A stretch of 64,000 nucleotides of DNA from Azolla caroliniana (GCA_043228905.1 JBHGNT010000017.1:7936001-8000000), one strand, 5' to 3'; numbered from the stretch's first letter, positions 1-11,481 are shown. The notes: generated from the sequence alone by a model not told the origin. Numbers and translations are program-made.

Positions 1-404
1 CAACCGATAATGTCGTAAATGGAATGACCAAGTGTCTTCCGGCGGATCGCTTCCGGTCCCTTCGGCACCAGATTGGCGTAACGAAAAATCGGTCTGGTTA
101 AAGTCGGACACATAGCACAGGATGATTTCGGACAACTGACATCGGTTCTTTGAGGATCAACTTCAACTCTTCCGACCCGACCGGTTCGGTCTTCTGTCTT
201 TAGATCTGGCCGACTCGAAAAAAATCGATCTGTCCGATAAACCTTGCATATACCTGTAATTTCAGATAACCCATGTATACGCCCATTATGGGTGAGTGTC
301 GAATACGAGTGTATAATGGCTGTATTCACATTGTCCCTTTGGACAACCCAAGTTTGGGCCATTTCTGTAAATAGCATAAAGGGTAGTTGCCCTAGGATAG
401 TCAC
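1..404. other. left flank, no gene recognised
   Basis: No coding signal or family resemblance was found. The last ~160 bases are AT-richer and lead into a TATA-like element, so this may be the upstream half of an LTR or promoter whose partner copy is outside the window or too diverged to see. Confidence 0.4.
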
Positions 405-475
405 TATATAAAGTGACTTTGTAACTCTTATTAAAAGGGTTGGCTGTCATTTGTGACTGTTGCTATTAAGAAATA
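405..475 (+). promoter_or_regulatory. TATA-box promoter-like block upstream of coiled-coil ORF
   Basis: TATATAAAG lies at 405-413 within a short local symmetry (AGTCACTATATAAAGTGACT). A CT microsatellite (about 492-508) and the start of the coiled-coil frame follow. The TATA box, leader and CT tract are typical of retrotransposon LTR/leader architecture elsewhere in this window, but no matching second LTR was found. Promoter function is inferred. Confidence 0.4.
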
Positions 476-485
476 AAACGTTTTT

Positions 486-1931
486 TTGTGCCTCTCTCTC
501 TCTCTCTGTACCTTGTTCATTCTCATATACAGGTCCTTCAACATCGCAAATGTTGTTTGTTCTTCCGCAGTGACGACCTTGTCCCCAACACCAGGAGTGG
601 GGGAGGACCCCTCGATAACCCTACAAGAGGAGATTGCCGCACAACAGGCCATCACTGCTAAAACAAAAAGGGCTACGCAACTTGCGGAGTCCGAGATTGA
701 CCACCTCCACTCCGAACTCCGCCAATCCTCTGATAGAGAAAAGGACATCCGGGCCAAAGGCCAAAAGGCAGTGAAGGCACTAGAAGAGAAACTCAAAGCG
801 GAGGCAGCAGCGCACACCTGCATGAAAGAAGAGAACACCAAACTACAAGAGGAAGCCCAAAAGTCGGTAGCGGCGATCGCAGGACTCCGAGCGTTATTGG
901 AAAAGAAAAAAGCGTGGTACGACGAGTAGCTCGTACGAGAATAGGAGGTGAGGGATCAGGTCGAAGTCCGCCTGAACAATGAAATGGGCCAACTGGAGGA
1001 ATTACACTCGAAAGAATCTCAGATATGGGCAGGGATGAAGAACCATTATGAGGAAGCGGTTGTGGTTAATAAGCAAGAAATTGAAAACCTCAAAAAAACC
1101 CTGGAAGAAGCGCAGAAACCACTGCCAAGTAATAACCGACAACGTACGCGTACTTCTTCAACAAATCGAGATAGGTTTACAATGCAATTACAAGCGGCGC
1201 TAGACAAAGGCTGGATGGCGTGGGCAACACAAGCGGCGGAGTTGCATACCTACTGGGCGGACTAGGAGAATCGTAGGAAAGAAGGCTGAGGTTTCTATAA
1301 ACTCAATGAGGAAGGCATTGCGGTAATACACGAGGACCTAGCACAAGATTATTGCACGCTAGCGGACCAACACTCTGAGGAACTCGTGCAGCTACTGGAA
1401 GATTTCGGCGAAAGTCAGGAGGATATGTTTCACCGAATCATGGACGAAGGTAGCACGCGGCAAAGAGCGGAGCCCATCGCGATACCAGATAGCGATACCT
1501 CTGATCAGGAGGAACTGCAACCCAATTCACCGGAGATGACAACTACGGCCGACAACACTGAGGAAGTTACGGACAGGACAAAGCCTTAGCCTACCGAGAG
1601 CCCGCAGACGAAAGAGCCAGCCACAGTAGAACGAAATGAGCCAACAGAGTCGGCTCCACCAATGCAGGGAGAAGTTGACGCCGTGGAAACAACCACGACG
1701 ACCAAGCAAGTACAACACATGCAAGTGAGCAAGGACGCACCTACGGGCACTACACCGTCCCCAGACCAGTACGTAGGAGCAGAACCAAACATCCAGGATA
1801 TTTTGAAGAAGGAATAGAGGGATGGGTTCGACGTGCCATGGCACTGTCCCACAGGCGTGCCAGGTGTTGTCCACCAGAATCGTAACCGACGGACAAAAGC
1901 ACAGAAGTATTATAATATAGTAAAGCGTTAA
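486..1931 (+). pseudogene. degenerate coiled-coil protein ORF (possible retroelement gag-like or unknown protein)
   Basis: One reading frame of 482 codons runs from 486 to a TAA at 1929-1931 with no frameshift. It is broken only by TAG at 927, 942, 1263, 1587 and 1815 and TGA at 1287. Residues ~40-210 are Glu/Lys/Gln/Ala-rich with heptad-like spacing (long coiled coil). The next part is acidic and Ser/Thr/Pro-rich, and the end is basic (QNRNRRTKAQ then KR). I recognise no family; no zinc knuckle, protease or polymerase motif is present. The flanks carry TATA-like promoters on both sides (405 and 1984), which suggests a non-autonomous LTR-type unit, but the two flanks do not look alike. All six stops could come from CAG, CGA or TGG by a single C-to-T or G-to-A change. 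The true start is uncertain, because the first ~40 codons cover a CT repeat. Confidence 0.5.
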
Positions 1932-2249
1932 GAAACGAATGTAACCGTTCAAGCGGGAAGAGTGAACGGCTAAAAGCCCTGTGTATATAAAGGGCAGAAA
2001 TCCTCTATAAGAGGTAGTGTGTAATTTTGAGTGCAGGACGTTTTTCTAATAGAATCCTATCTTCTCTGACCTTTGTGTATATCTGTTTCTATCTGCGTGA
2101 CAATCCATTTTTACTCTTCTGCGTACTGTTTAAATCGTAAGTGTGTGTACTAGTGCACTTCCTAAGGAGTTCGGTTGTAGCCATCTCCCTTATATGCTAC
2201 CAAGATATGAGGTGGTATCCCATTACTCCTTACGCGAAGACGATTCCAT
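1932..2249 (+). promoter_or_regulatory. second TATA promoter-like, LTR-like block
   Basis: TATATAAAG lies at 1984-1992 between two short GCCCT/AGGGC arms. A T-rich transcribed-leader-like stretch to ~2110 follows. There are no ORFs. It could be the downstream LTR of a unit containing the coiled-coil ORF, but no sequence match to 240-480 is visible. It abuts the decayed end of the minus-strand Copia B near 2250. Confidence 0.35.
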
Positions 2250-2307
2250 TCCTTGTAACACGATCACCTTGAGGTCTACCTTGAAGGACTAAGCATAGAC
2301 AATGTTC

Positions 2308-2945
2308 CTAATCGGTAACACCTTCAACTTTAGGTCCTCTAAGACACCTAGAGATGTGCTTGATGGCCTCCCAATGCTTCCATATTGGGTTCGACATGTA
2401 GCGGCTGACAAACCCTACAACATAGGCAAGGTCAAGTCGGGTCGTCACCATCGTGTACATGATACATCCTATGGCTGATGCATAAGGTATCTTCCTATTG
2501 ATCTCTTTCTCCTTGTCCATTGAAGGAAAGTCTCTGTCTGATAGTCGAATCGATGTCGGAAGCGATGTTGGTGCAGGCTTCGTGTTTTCCATATTGAAAC
2601 GCCTCAACACCTTTCAGATGTAGTCGGATTGGGAGAGCCGAAGAGTATTTGTCTTCCGATTTTGCTTGATCCTCATGCCCAGTATGTGTCGGGCTTGTCC
2701 GAGTTCCTTCATCGCGAACTTGTCATGAAGGTTCCTCCCCCATCGCTGTCTTGACATCTAACTGCTCGAGCTCTAGATCTTCGGTTGCAACAAAGGGTGG
2801 TCATCTTGACTACTAGTGAGAATATCTCGTCATAGTTGACCCCATGTTCTTGTTTGAATCCCTTGGGGATGAGCCGAACTTTGTATTTGGGCTTTTCTGA
2901 ATCAGATACATATTTGTATCGAAAGATCCATTTACAGGGCAACAA
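2308..2945 (-). pseudogene. Copia B reverse transcriptase region (broken)
   Basis: Two overlapping pieces match Copia RT. The N-terminal piece (2709-2945) has WIFRYKY, YKVRLIPKGF and NYDEIFSLVVKMTTL, equivalent to the usual K(A)RLVAKGF...DYDETFAPVVK blocks. The C-terminal piece (2308-2610) has IPYASAIGCIMYTM, RLDLAYVVGFVSRYMSNP and HWEAIKHISRCLRG. The central catalytic block with YVDD is missing between them (2611-2708), with frameshifts on each side, so no active polymerase is possible. The frame ends at a stop by 2308, where RNase H should follow. Confidence 0.7.
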
Positions 2946-4252
2946 CTTTCTCCTAGCTGGTAACTAGACCAGCTCCCATGTCCAATTTTGATGAATCAAG
3001 TCCATCTCGGATTTCATGGCTTGCAGCCATGTGTCGGCGTCTGGTTCGGCTATGGCTTCCTCGTAGGAGCTCGGTTTGCCTACGTCCGTGTAGTTGACGA
3101 AGTGGAGGCCTGGCTCTAGAACTTTGTCGGCCTTTGGACTTGTCCGGATCTCTTGGATGTTGCTTTTGTCGGTTTGATCTCTTCAATAGGCTTGGTTGGC
3201 CGATCGGTATTGTTTAAACCGGCTTCAGGAATCCTATTGGATGACTCGCCCTTGTAATAGGAATTCGGTGATGTTGAATCATCCTCCCCTATTTTGGGAT
3301 TGATTGACATAGTAGCCTTTGCCTTGGTCATTTTGACTTTGTCTTTGTTAGTTCTGGTCAATCTCGTAGACAAATCAATTTTGACTAGTGAACCTCTTGC
3401 TGATTTAGAGTCGGTAGGGATGGTGTCAGCTCGGTCGATTTCGACTATTTGTCAAATCTCCAATTCGGCCCGGTGTGTCGGACCCTCTACGACACCTCTG
3501 TCAATTTCAAATGAGACATTTTTTACGACTATTTTCTACTTGTTCCGCTTAGAGAGAATCGAGTCTTCATTGAAAACTATGTCATTGCTTCGGATAAATT
3601 TCCGGTTCTTTGGGTCCCATAGTCGGTAGCTGAATTCCCCGTCAGTTCCATAACCCAGGAATATGCATTTTGTTGCATGGGGCACCAACTTGGCCATTTT
3701 CTCCTTGGGGATGAATGCATAGGCTTCACATCCGAATATATGTAGTAGTGGTTGTGGCACTTTGAGCTGCACTGCCCTCGATGGTGATAGATTTACCAGA
3801 TATACTACCGTCTGCAGTGCTTCGGCCTAGAATTCCAACTTCAGTTCAGATTGCTAGAGCATTGCCATTACCCTCTCCTAGATCGTTCAGTTGATCTGTT
3901 TTGCCACTCCATTCTACATGGGTGTGTATGGAAAAGTCTTTTGGTGCCGGATCCCTTTCTCGGATAGGTATTGTTTGAAGGCTCGAGAGGTGTATTTGCC
4001 TCCGTTATTGGATTAGAATGTCTTTACTCTATATCCTGATTGGTTCTCCATTTCAGTTGTTCACTCAGTGAAGACCTCGAGCACTTCGTCTTTCGACCTA
4101 ATTGAGTAGGCCCAAACCTTCCGTGTACAGTCATCTACGAATGTGAAGAAGTATTGGGAGCCTCCTAATGATTGCTCGGGTAGAGGTCCACATATATATA
4201 TGTGCACGAGCTCTAGGGGATGTCGTACCATCTCGTAGTGAAGAGAGTGCAG
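2946..4252 (-). pseudogene. Copia B integrase C-terminal half and linker (broken)
   Basis: The block beside Copia A (4252-~4061) encodes PLELVH..ICGPLPEQSLGG..YFFTFVDDCTRKVWAYSIRSK, the start of a Copia integrase core. The first catalytic Asp position reads Tyr (HIYICG), in an AT-repeat-like stretch. Further on (3536-3772) is the conserved LHIFGCEAYAFIPKEKM..CIFLGYGTDGEFSYRLWDPKNRKFIRSNDIVFNE segment. After it comes an acidic, low-similarity linker towards RT (2946-3535). Many TAG/TAA stops lie in between. The fragment's left-to-right continuity with 9897 onward shows that A inserted into an already existing integrase frame. Confidence 0.7.
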
Positions 4253-4960
4253 TGTTGGGAGACAGGTCCCTCCGGATGGGAAACGGTATAAGGAGAACCC
4301 GGCTACGGAGACCCGAATGATACAGACCCGGTGAAGACCGGATGAGGAGTACCCGGCTACGGAGAGCCGGATGGTGCAGGCCCGGTGTGAACCGGATGAG
4401 GAGTACCCGGCTACGGAGAGCCGGATGGTGCAGGCCCGGTGTGAACCGGATGAGGAGTACCCGGCTACGAAGAGCCGGATGGTGCAGAACCGGTGAGAAC
4501 CGGAGGAAGAGACATATTCGTAAATATGTTTCTGAGAGCCCATCGAGGCTATATTTGTAAATAGCCGAAAAGTCATATTAGTATAAATATGACTTAGGGC
4601 AAACTTTTAGTGTGTGGTTGTCATTTTCTGCTTTGCACGAGATTAGTGTGCGTAACTGTACAGAGAGAGAGAGAGTGAGAGAAAGAGGTCGTTCCCTCTG
4701 TTGTAACCGCCGCCTGTGGCGAAGATTCGTGAGTCCAAGGTCGTTGCCTCCGTGAACTCACTGTTTTGTACATTCTTACATAGTGACAGTTTGCAGCCTG
4801 TGGGCTGCCGTGGTTCTTTCCCCTAGTTTGGGGTTTTCCACGTAAATCTCCTGTGCATTCTCACCTTCTTTGTGTCGCGTTTTATTTCCCGTTTTCTGTG
4901 TATCATTCTAAGCTCGGTTGTGGCCGAGCCTTGCGCATAAGGAACGTTGGGTTCCCGTCA
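4253..4960 (+). repeat. 5' LTR of Copia A
   Basis: 708 bp, TGTTGGG...CCCGTCA. It contains the 54-bp minisatellite in its first quarter (U3), a plausible TATA segment near 4577-4590 (AGTATAAATATGACTT), a GA repeat (4663-4682) and a conserved end (GGCCGAGCCTTGCGCATAAG). The 3' LTR at 9217-9896 is shorter because part of the mid-LTR (the GAGAGA tract and following ~60 bases) is missing. Confidence 0.92.
4332..4500 (+). repeat. 54-bp minisatellite inside Copia A 5' LTR
   Basis: Roughly three to four head-to-tail copies of a 54-bp unit starting ACCGGATGAGGAGTACCCGG and ending CAGGCCCGGTGTGA. The 3' LTR holds the same array with a different copy number (about 9303-9520). Since 54 is a multiple of three, it creates spurious open frames of 18-residue repeats on both strands. 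Confidence 0.85.
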
Positions 4961-4962
4961 AG

Positions 4963-4974
4963 TGGTATCAAAGC
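4963..4974 (+). other. primer-binding site of Copia A
   Basis: TGGTATCAAAGC starts two bases after the LTR end. It matches the standard initiator-tRNA-Met PBS TGGTATCAGAGC with one G-to-A change. Confidence 0.88.
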
Positions 4975-4990
4975 GAAATCGACACAGAAA

Positions 4991-7900
4991 ATGGACGAAT
5001 CGTTTGGCGGCATGTTCAAGCTCACCGGCTCCAACTATTCAGTGTGGAAGTCGAAGATGAGGGACATGCTTTTAGTCGATAGACCCACTTACACGGAAGA
5101 GCACGTCGATTCTTTGGTAATTCGACCAAGTCCCAAGTCTTGTTTGCACAAATGGAGTGCATTTTCGACTCCATCGCCAAATGCCAGGTGTTTGAGTCGG
5201 TAGATGCCGATGCTTCTTCATAAGATGTCGGTTCACCAGCGTCGGTGAAGAAAGACCTCTGGCAGCTGGTTCAGTTCGGGGACAAGAGACTGGACAAAAT
5301 CGACGCCGCGATATGGGAGGTGATGCACATGAAGACAACGGCGTACATACGGTGCTTCATCGACATGAGCCTGTACAACAACTTCAATGAAGAGAGCAAG
5401 GCTCATGAGCTCTGGGAGAAGATCAACATAATGTTCCAAAACAAAAATGCTGTTAATCAGGTTTCGGTATTCCGGAAGCTAGTAAGACTCCGTTACCAAG
5501 ATGGCTCCAGCATGGCGGAGCATATGAATGCCTTCCAGGGGCTGATACACCAGGCAACGTCATTGGAAGTACCTCTTGCCGATGAAGTATTAGCGCTACT
5601 CCTGCTCGGTTCCCTCCCGGATAGCTGGGAGACGTTGGTTGTCACTTTGGGCAACGCCGGGCCGGAAGGAAAACGGTTATCCCTAGCAAGAGTAAAGTTG
5701 AGCTTGCTAGATGAGGAGGTGCGTCGGAAAGACAAAGATACGAGCTCCGACTCCAAAGCGCTTCTTACCGAATCGGAACGCGGAAGACATAGAAACCGTA
5801 GTCCCCAGAACTGGGAGAAGTCGGGGACACGGTCAAAGTCAAGGGGGAGGCCTACTTGCTTCTATTGCGGCAAGCTGGGACACTTCCAAAAGAACTGTCG
5901 GCATTTCCGTAAAGACAAAGAAACCGACGGTACCGATTCGAAGCAAACCCCGGACCAGAACGGTAAAGACCGGAATGGTAAAGACCGGAAGGGGACGGAC
6001 CGGAAGGGATCGACAACAATCGCGGCAAGTGAAGAAGAGTTGATGCTCATCACCGAGGAGAGTGAGATAAACCTTGCCGGCGGCGAGATGACCTGGGTGG
6101 TAGACTCTGGAGCGTCGTTCCACCTTACCCCAGACCGGAAATGCTTCTCATCCTACTCAGCCGGTGACCACGGTTGTGTCCGGATGGGGAATGAAGGTAC
6201 ATGCCGAATTATCGGCATAGGAGACGTGTGGCTGACAACACCAACCGGATGCAAGTTGCTGTTGAAGGATGTCCGACACGTTCCAGAAGTTCGTCTGAAC
6301 CTGATATCAGCCGGTCGGCTAGATGATGAAGGCTACACGGATAGCATCCGGAACGGTGTCATGAAGTTCAGCAAAGGGAGCCTGATTGTGGCTCGGGCCC
6401 GGAAGGTCAACACGTTGTACTTGATGAATGCCCGGTTATGTCCGGAAGAAGTGAACGTGGCATCCGACACTGCCGGTGAGCTGTGGCACAAGAGGTTGTG
6501 TCATATGAGCGAGAAGGGGATGAAGAGGCTTGCAGACGACAACCTCATTCCAGTGAAGAACGTGCACTTACAGAAGTGCACTGATTGTCTGGCCGGTAAG
6601 TAGAACCGGACCTCCTTCCAACCAAGGCCACCGATGAGACGTAATGCACCACTGGAGTTGGTGCATACAGATGTGTGTCAGGTAGACACGAAGTCACATG
6701 CCGGAGCGCAGTACTTCGTGACGTTCATAGATGACCACAGCCGGAATCTATGGGTCATACCGTTGAAGACGAAGGATCAGGTGTTATCCGTCTTCAAAGA
6801 GCTCCACGCGAGAGTGGAAAGAGAAACCGGCCGGAAGCTGAAGGCGATTCGAGCAGATAACGGAGGAGAGTACCGGGGGCAGTTCGAGGAGTACTGCCGC
6901 TCGAAGGGAATCCGGCTCGAATTTACCGTGCCGAAGACACCAGAACTAAACGGACTGGCCGAGAGGATGAACCGGACCATAATGGAGAGGGTTCGGAGTA
7001 TGCTAGCGTATGCTAGCAGAGGCACTGTCGACGACGACATATGTGATAAACAGATCACCCTCAGTACCCTTGGACGGAGACACGCCACAGAGAGTATGGA
7101 CCGGTAAGGAAGTGTCCTACCGGCATCTGAGGGTGTTCGGGTGTCTCGCGTACGTGCATGTAGCAAAGGACTGGAGAGGAAAGTTAGATCCAAAGACCCG
7201 ACCATGCATATTCCTCGGTTACGGTGACGATGAGTTTGGCTACCGAGTGTGGGACCCGGTCGACAAGAAGGTATTCCGGAGTCGAGATATTATCTTCATG
7301 GAGGACAAGACGCTCGCCGACTGGGAGTCGGAGAAGAAGATAATGAACTCCGAGTCGACCGGTAAGGATAGAGTCTACGATGAGCAGACCCAACCGGCAA
7401 GAGACCGGTTAGCACTCGAGGAACCAGCCGGTTACGGTGAGGATACCGAACCGGCAGAAGAAGAAGTAGAGGAAGCTGAGACCGAAACCGGTCAAGACCC
7501 CGAATCGGATTCGGAGGAAGAGCAAATGGAGGAGCTGGTTACCGAAGCCCGAAGACGTAGATATCCTCTCAGAGAGAGAAGGGCGCCCCGGAGATTTCCG
7601 GATGCAGAGCATGTTCTGCTAACCGATGAGGGGGAGCCGGAAAGCTTCGAAGAAGCGAAGGAAGACACTCACAACCGAAAATGGTTAAGTGCCATGCAGG
7701 ATGAGATGGATTCCCTGTATGAGAACCATACGTACGAATTGGTGGAGCTGCCGAAAGGAAAGTGGGCACTCCGAAACAAGTGGGTCTACAAGTTGAAACC
7801 GGGAGATGCCGGCAACCCCCGAGATACAAAGCCAGGATCGTGGTGAAGGGGTTCCAGCAGAAGAAGGGCGTGGACTTCGACGAGATATTCGCCCCGGTAG

Positions 7901-9206
7901 TAAAGATGACCTCCATCCGGACGGTGCTGAGTATAGCAACAAGCATGGACCTCGAGGTAGAGCAGCTGGACGTGAAGACGACATTCCTTCACGGCGACCT
8001 CGAAGAGGAGATCTACATGCAACAACAGGAAGGATTTGTGGAGAAAGGGAAGGAACACCTGGTATGCCGGTTGAAGAAGAGCCTATACGGACTGAAGCAG
8101 ACTCCCCCCGGCAATGGTATCGGAAGTTCGACTCCTTCATGACCGATCAAGGGTACCACAAGACGCAGACCGATCACTACGTGTTTGTGAAGAAGTTCGA
8201 AGGAGGGGACTTCCTGATACTCCTCCTATACGTGGATGACATGTTGATCGTCGGATGGGACCAAGTCAAAATACGGATGCTGAAGAAGGCTCTCAACCGG
8301 ACCTTCTCAATGAAAGACTTGGGTCCGGCAAGACAGATGCTGGGGATGCACATCATTCGGGACCAGTCAGTGAAGCAATTACGACTGTCACAGGAGAAGT
8401 ACGTGACAAAGGTGCTTCACCGGTTCAACATGTCAGATGTGAAACCGGTCGGATCGACACTTCCTGCAAACTGCAAGCTGTCCGGCAAGCAAAGCCCGAA
8501 GACGAAAGCAGAGAAGGTGGAAATGATGAAGATCCCATATGCCTCTGCCGTCGGAAGCTTGATGTACGCAATGGTTTGTACCCGACCGGACATAGGATAC
8601 GCAGTCAGAATGGTGAGCCGGTTTATGAGCAATCCCGGCAAGGAGCACTGGAACGCGGTCAAATGGATACTCCGGTATTTGAAGGGCACTTCAAATATGT
8701 GTCTCCGATTCGGCTCTGGAAAACCTCAACTGGACGGTTTCACCGATTCGGACATGTCGACTGATGTGGATACCAGCTGGTCTACATCCGGGTATGTAAT
8801 GACATATGCAGGGGGAGCTGTTTCGTGGCAGTCGAGGCTGCAGAAGACGGTTGCATTGTCAACCACGGAGGCGGAGTACATGGCGGCTGTGGAAGCCGGC
8901 AAGGAAATTTTATGGATGAAGGACTTCATCGGAGAGCTCGGTATACGGCAAGAGGAATACCGACTCTATTGCGACAATCAAAATGCTATCCACCTTGCTA
9001 AAAATGCGGCCTACCATTCCCGGATGAAGCATATCCAGCGGAGGTATCACTGGATCCGGGAAAGAGTAGATGACCAGGAGTTCGCACTGACGAAGATCCA
9101 CATGGCCGAGAACAGGTCAGATATGCTGACCAAAGTGCTGACACCCGACAAGCTGGATGCATGCCGGAAGAGAATCGGACTGGTAAGACACCCCATGCCG
9201 GAGTGA
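4991..9206 (+). pseudogene. Copia A gag-pol polyprotein (broken)
   Basis: Starts at ATG 4991 (MDESFGGMFKLTGSNYS). Order: gag core to ~5700; zinc knuckle CFYCGKLGHFQKNC (~5860-5900); protease WVVDSGASFHLTP (~6090); pre-integrase H/C region (~6480-6600); integrase with HTDVCQ, RADNGGEY and the PELNGLAERMN block (6650-6990); linker; RT with KARIVVKGFQQKKGVDFDEIFAP (~7830) and catalytic YVDD (8229-8240); RNase H with TEAEYMA and YCDNQNAIHLAKN, ending TGA 9204-9206. Breaks: a frameshift with TAA in the early gag (5100-5250), TAG 6601-6603, a ~29-base deletion near 7000 in integrase, and single-base shifts near 7818 and 8108. It would be the Copia polyprotein that packages, matures, copies and integrates the element; no intact product is possible here. 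The early gag has an extra ~55-residue segment compared with relatives E, G and L. Confidence 0.9.
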
Positions 9207-9216
9207 AGGGGGAGTT
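9204..9216 (+). other. polypurine tract of Copia A
   Basis: TGAAGGGGGAGTT lies directly before the 3' LTR and overlaps the RNase H stop codon. The same tract precedes the 3' LTR of Copia E. Confidence 0.85.
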
Positions 9217-9896
9217 TGTTGGGAGACAGGTCCCTCCGGATGGGAAACGGTATGAGGAGAACCCGGCTACGAAGAGCCGGATGATACAGACCCGGTGAAG
9301 ACTGGATGAGAAGTACCCGGCTACGGAGAGGCGGATGGTGCAGACCTGGTGAAGACCGGATGAGGAGTACCCGGCTACGGAGAGCCGAATGGTGCAGGCC
9401 CGGTGTGAACCGGATGAGGAGTACCCGGCTACGGAGAGCCGGATGGTGCAGGCCCGGTGTGAACCAGATGAGGAGTACCCGGCTACGGAGAGCCGGATGG
9501 TGCAGAACCGGTGAGAACCGGAGGAAGAGACATATTCGTAAATATGTTTCTGAGAGCCCATCGAGGCTATATTTATAAATAGCCGAAAAGTCATATTAGT
9601 ATAAATATGACTTAGGGCAAACTTTTAGTGTGTGGTTGTCATTTTCTGCTTTGCACGAGATTAGTGTGCGTAATTGTCGTTGCCTTCGTGAACTCACTGT
9701 TTTGTACATTCTTACATAGTGACAGTTTGCAGCCTGTGGGCTGACGTGGTTTTTTCCCCTAGTTTGGGGTTTTCCACGTAAACCTCCTATGCATTCTCAC
9801 CTTCTTTGTGTCACGTTTTATTTCCCGTTTTCTGTGTATCATTCTAAGCTCGGTTGTGGCCGAGCCTTGCGCATAAGGAACGTTGGGTTCCCGTCA
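9217..9896 (+). repeat. 3' LTR of Copia A
   Basis: 680 bp, TGTTGGG...CCCGTCA, followed by TGTAG (TSD partner of TGCAG at 4248-4252). It contains about four to five copies of the 54-bp minisatellite. Confidence 0.92.
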
Positions 9897-10480
9897 TGTA
9901 GACTTCGGGTCTGTTTCCTATATCGACAATGCTCACAGAAGTCTGTCTTTTTTTGGAGTTTCGGGATATAGCCGACTGCCATTAGCCGGTCTAGTCCGGC
10001 TTGCAACATATGACCGAGTCAGCCATGCCATAGGTTCGGGTAGGTCGATTCGGCTACGTTGACTACCCTTTTTGGGCTGATCGCCATCAGTGGCAACAAC
10101 TTGTATCCATTCCCGATTTTCAGACTTCCTTGGCTGATCATCCATGTCGACTCACTGAGAGTCGTTCGGTACCCATCTTTGGCTAACATGCTGATGGAGA
10201 CCAGACTCCTTTCAAGCTTGGATACATGGTAGACCTTCTGTAGGGTGATGGTATTGCCATTCAACAATTGGATGGGGACTTCTCTAATCCATGCGATTGT
10301 GTAGTCCTACCCATTGCCTAGTCGGACTGTGTCGTTGGTGCCAACCGAATAGTTTGAAAACCATTCGATGTTTGGGGTCACGTGAAATGTGGCACCGGAG
10401 TCCAGTAGCCACATTTTTGTGTCTTGCTCACTATACAGGACTTCTCCGATCATCGAGCACTCTATAGAAAGGATTTCTCT
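9897..10480 (-). pseudogene. Copia B protease and pre-integrase region
   Basis: Reading leftward, the strand encodes a Copia protease motif WLLDSGATFHVTP (complement of ~10385-10420). The pre-integrase segment LNGNTITLQKVYHVSKLERSLVSISMLAKDGY follows (10267 downward), then GNGYKLLPLM. Frame breaks and TAG codons separate the pieces. The sequence stops at 9897, exactly at the Copia A target duplication, and continues at 4252. Confidence 0.75.
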
Positions 10481-11353
10481 TCATCGAGAGTTAGTGACAT
10501 TGATTTGGTTGCCAATTGAAGAGTGGTTCGAGTCAGATCGTTCTAAGTTCCACTCGAATTGGCTACCGTTCTCCTTCCTTTTGATCGACCAACAATGAGA
10601 AATATTGTGACCAGTTTTTCTACAATGGGTGTAGAAATCACTTGATTGACTATTCCTCGATTTAGACTGTTGTCGGTCTCCCCTCTTTCTCAGTTGACTG
10701 GTGTTTCGATCGCTTCTTTTGGCTTGTTCTCTCAATCAGCTCGGTCGAGTGGTGTGCCTCTGCCAACTTGTCGATGGTGAGCTCCATGGATTTTTGCGTA
10801 ATGTCCTCAGTGAGGACTTGTCCGATTGTCTCATCTAGATTTAGATTCGGACAACTATTAGCGAAGGTCGTGCAGAACACTTCCCAACTCACCAGCAAGC
10901 TCTAAAGGAGGGCAAGGGCTTTCACTTCTTCTTCGAAGTTGATCCCTTGGGAAGAGAGTTCAGACAACACCTGATTGAAGGTGTTGATGTGGTAGGTTCC
11001 TGGATCTGTCTCTTTCATCTTCATGTTGAATAATTGTCGGATCAATATCAACTTTGAAGAGGAAGACTTCTTCTCATAAGAACCTATAAATTCTCCCACA
11101 AAGAGAATGTTGTTGTCTCCTTGTCCCTATTGAAATACATGTTTTCCTCCAGGTGCATCCGAATGGTGACGCGTGCGATTTCGTCTATGGATCTCCACTC
11201 TTCAGCAGACATTGAAGTAGGCTTTTCACTATGCCGGATGGCTTCAACCTGTCTTCGAATGATTAGCACATCTTGCATCATCTCCTTCCATAGGGCATAA
11301 TTTTTTCCGTCGAACTTTCGGATTTCAACTCTGGTACTAGATGTTGAAGTCAT
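10481..11353 (-). pseudogene. Copia B gag (broken)
   Basis: The start is ATG at 11353 (MTSTSSTRVEIRKFDGKNYA), 100 bases after the PBS. The N-terminal gag core has FDGKNYALWKEMMQDVL, then SLWENL; after a frameshift it continues with SSSSKLILIRQLFNMKM and the GTYHINTFNQVLSELSSQGI block to ~10902. The C-terminal piece is basic and holds a damaged zinc knuckle in which the first Cys reads Tyr (YTHCRKTGHNISHC, near 10600-10640). The protein is distinct from the gag of A/E/G/L and from that of C/D/F, so this is a third Copia family in the window. Confidence 0.75.
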
Positions 11354-11454
11354 GTTCTTTTGGAAGTGAGATTTACTGACCTAGTATTTTCTTTCAGCTG
11401 GACGACTCCTCTTCTTGGTCTTCTCTACCTTTCATTGCCGCTGAACAACATGTC

Positions 11455-11466
11455 ACTTTGATACCA
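11455..11466 (-). other. primer-binding site of Copia B
   Basis: On the minus strand it reads TGGTATCAAAGT, one change from the initiator-tRNA-Met PBS. It lies ~100 bases upstream of the B gag start and fixes the element's orientation. Confidence 0.85.
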
Positions 11467-11481
11467 GTTCAAGGAGGATAT

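Larger units (their letters stand above)
4253..9896 (+). mobile_element. Copia element A, complete structure with two LTRs
   Basis: A 5.64-kb element with a 5' LTR (4253-4960), PBS, gag-pol region, polypurine tract (PPT) and 3' LTR (9217-9896). Target duplication is TGCAG (4248-4252) versus TGTAG (9897-9901), one C-to-T difference. It sits inside the integrase region of minus-strand Copia B. LTRs begin TGTTGGGAGACAGG and end CCCGTCA. The LTRs look similar (mostly indels in a minisatellite plus scattered changes), so it is one of the younger Copia insertions here. The coding frame is nevertheless broken several times. Confidence 0.93.

Noticed and set aside
4332-4500. Regular direct repeats resembling a CRISPR array
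   Set aside because: The units are contiguous with no unique spacers and lie in a eukaryotic LTR.
4342-4560. Open frames of Arg/Ser-rich 18-residue repeats across the LTRs (also 9306-9578 and the minus-strand frames 4061-4576, 8998-9594)
   Set aside because: They arise from the 54-bp LTR minisatellite, whose unit length is a multiple of three; present on both strands and not conserved in solo LTRs as protein.
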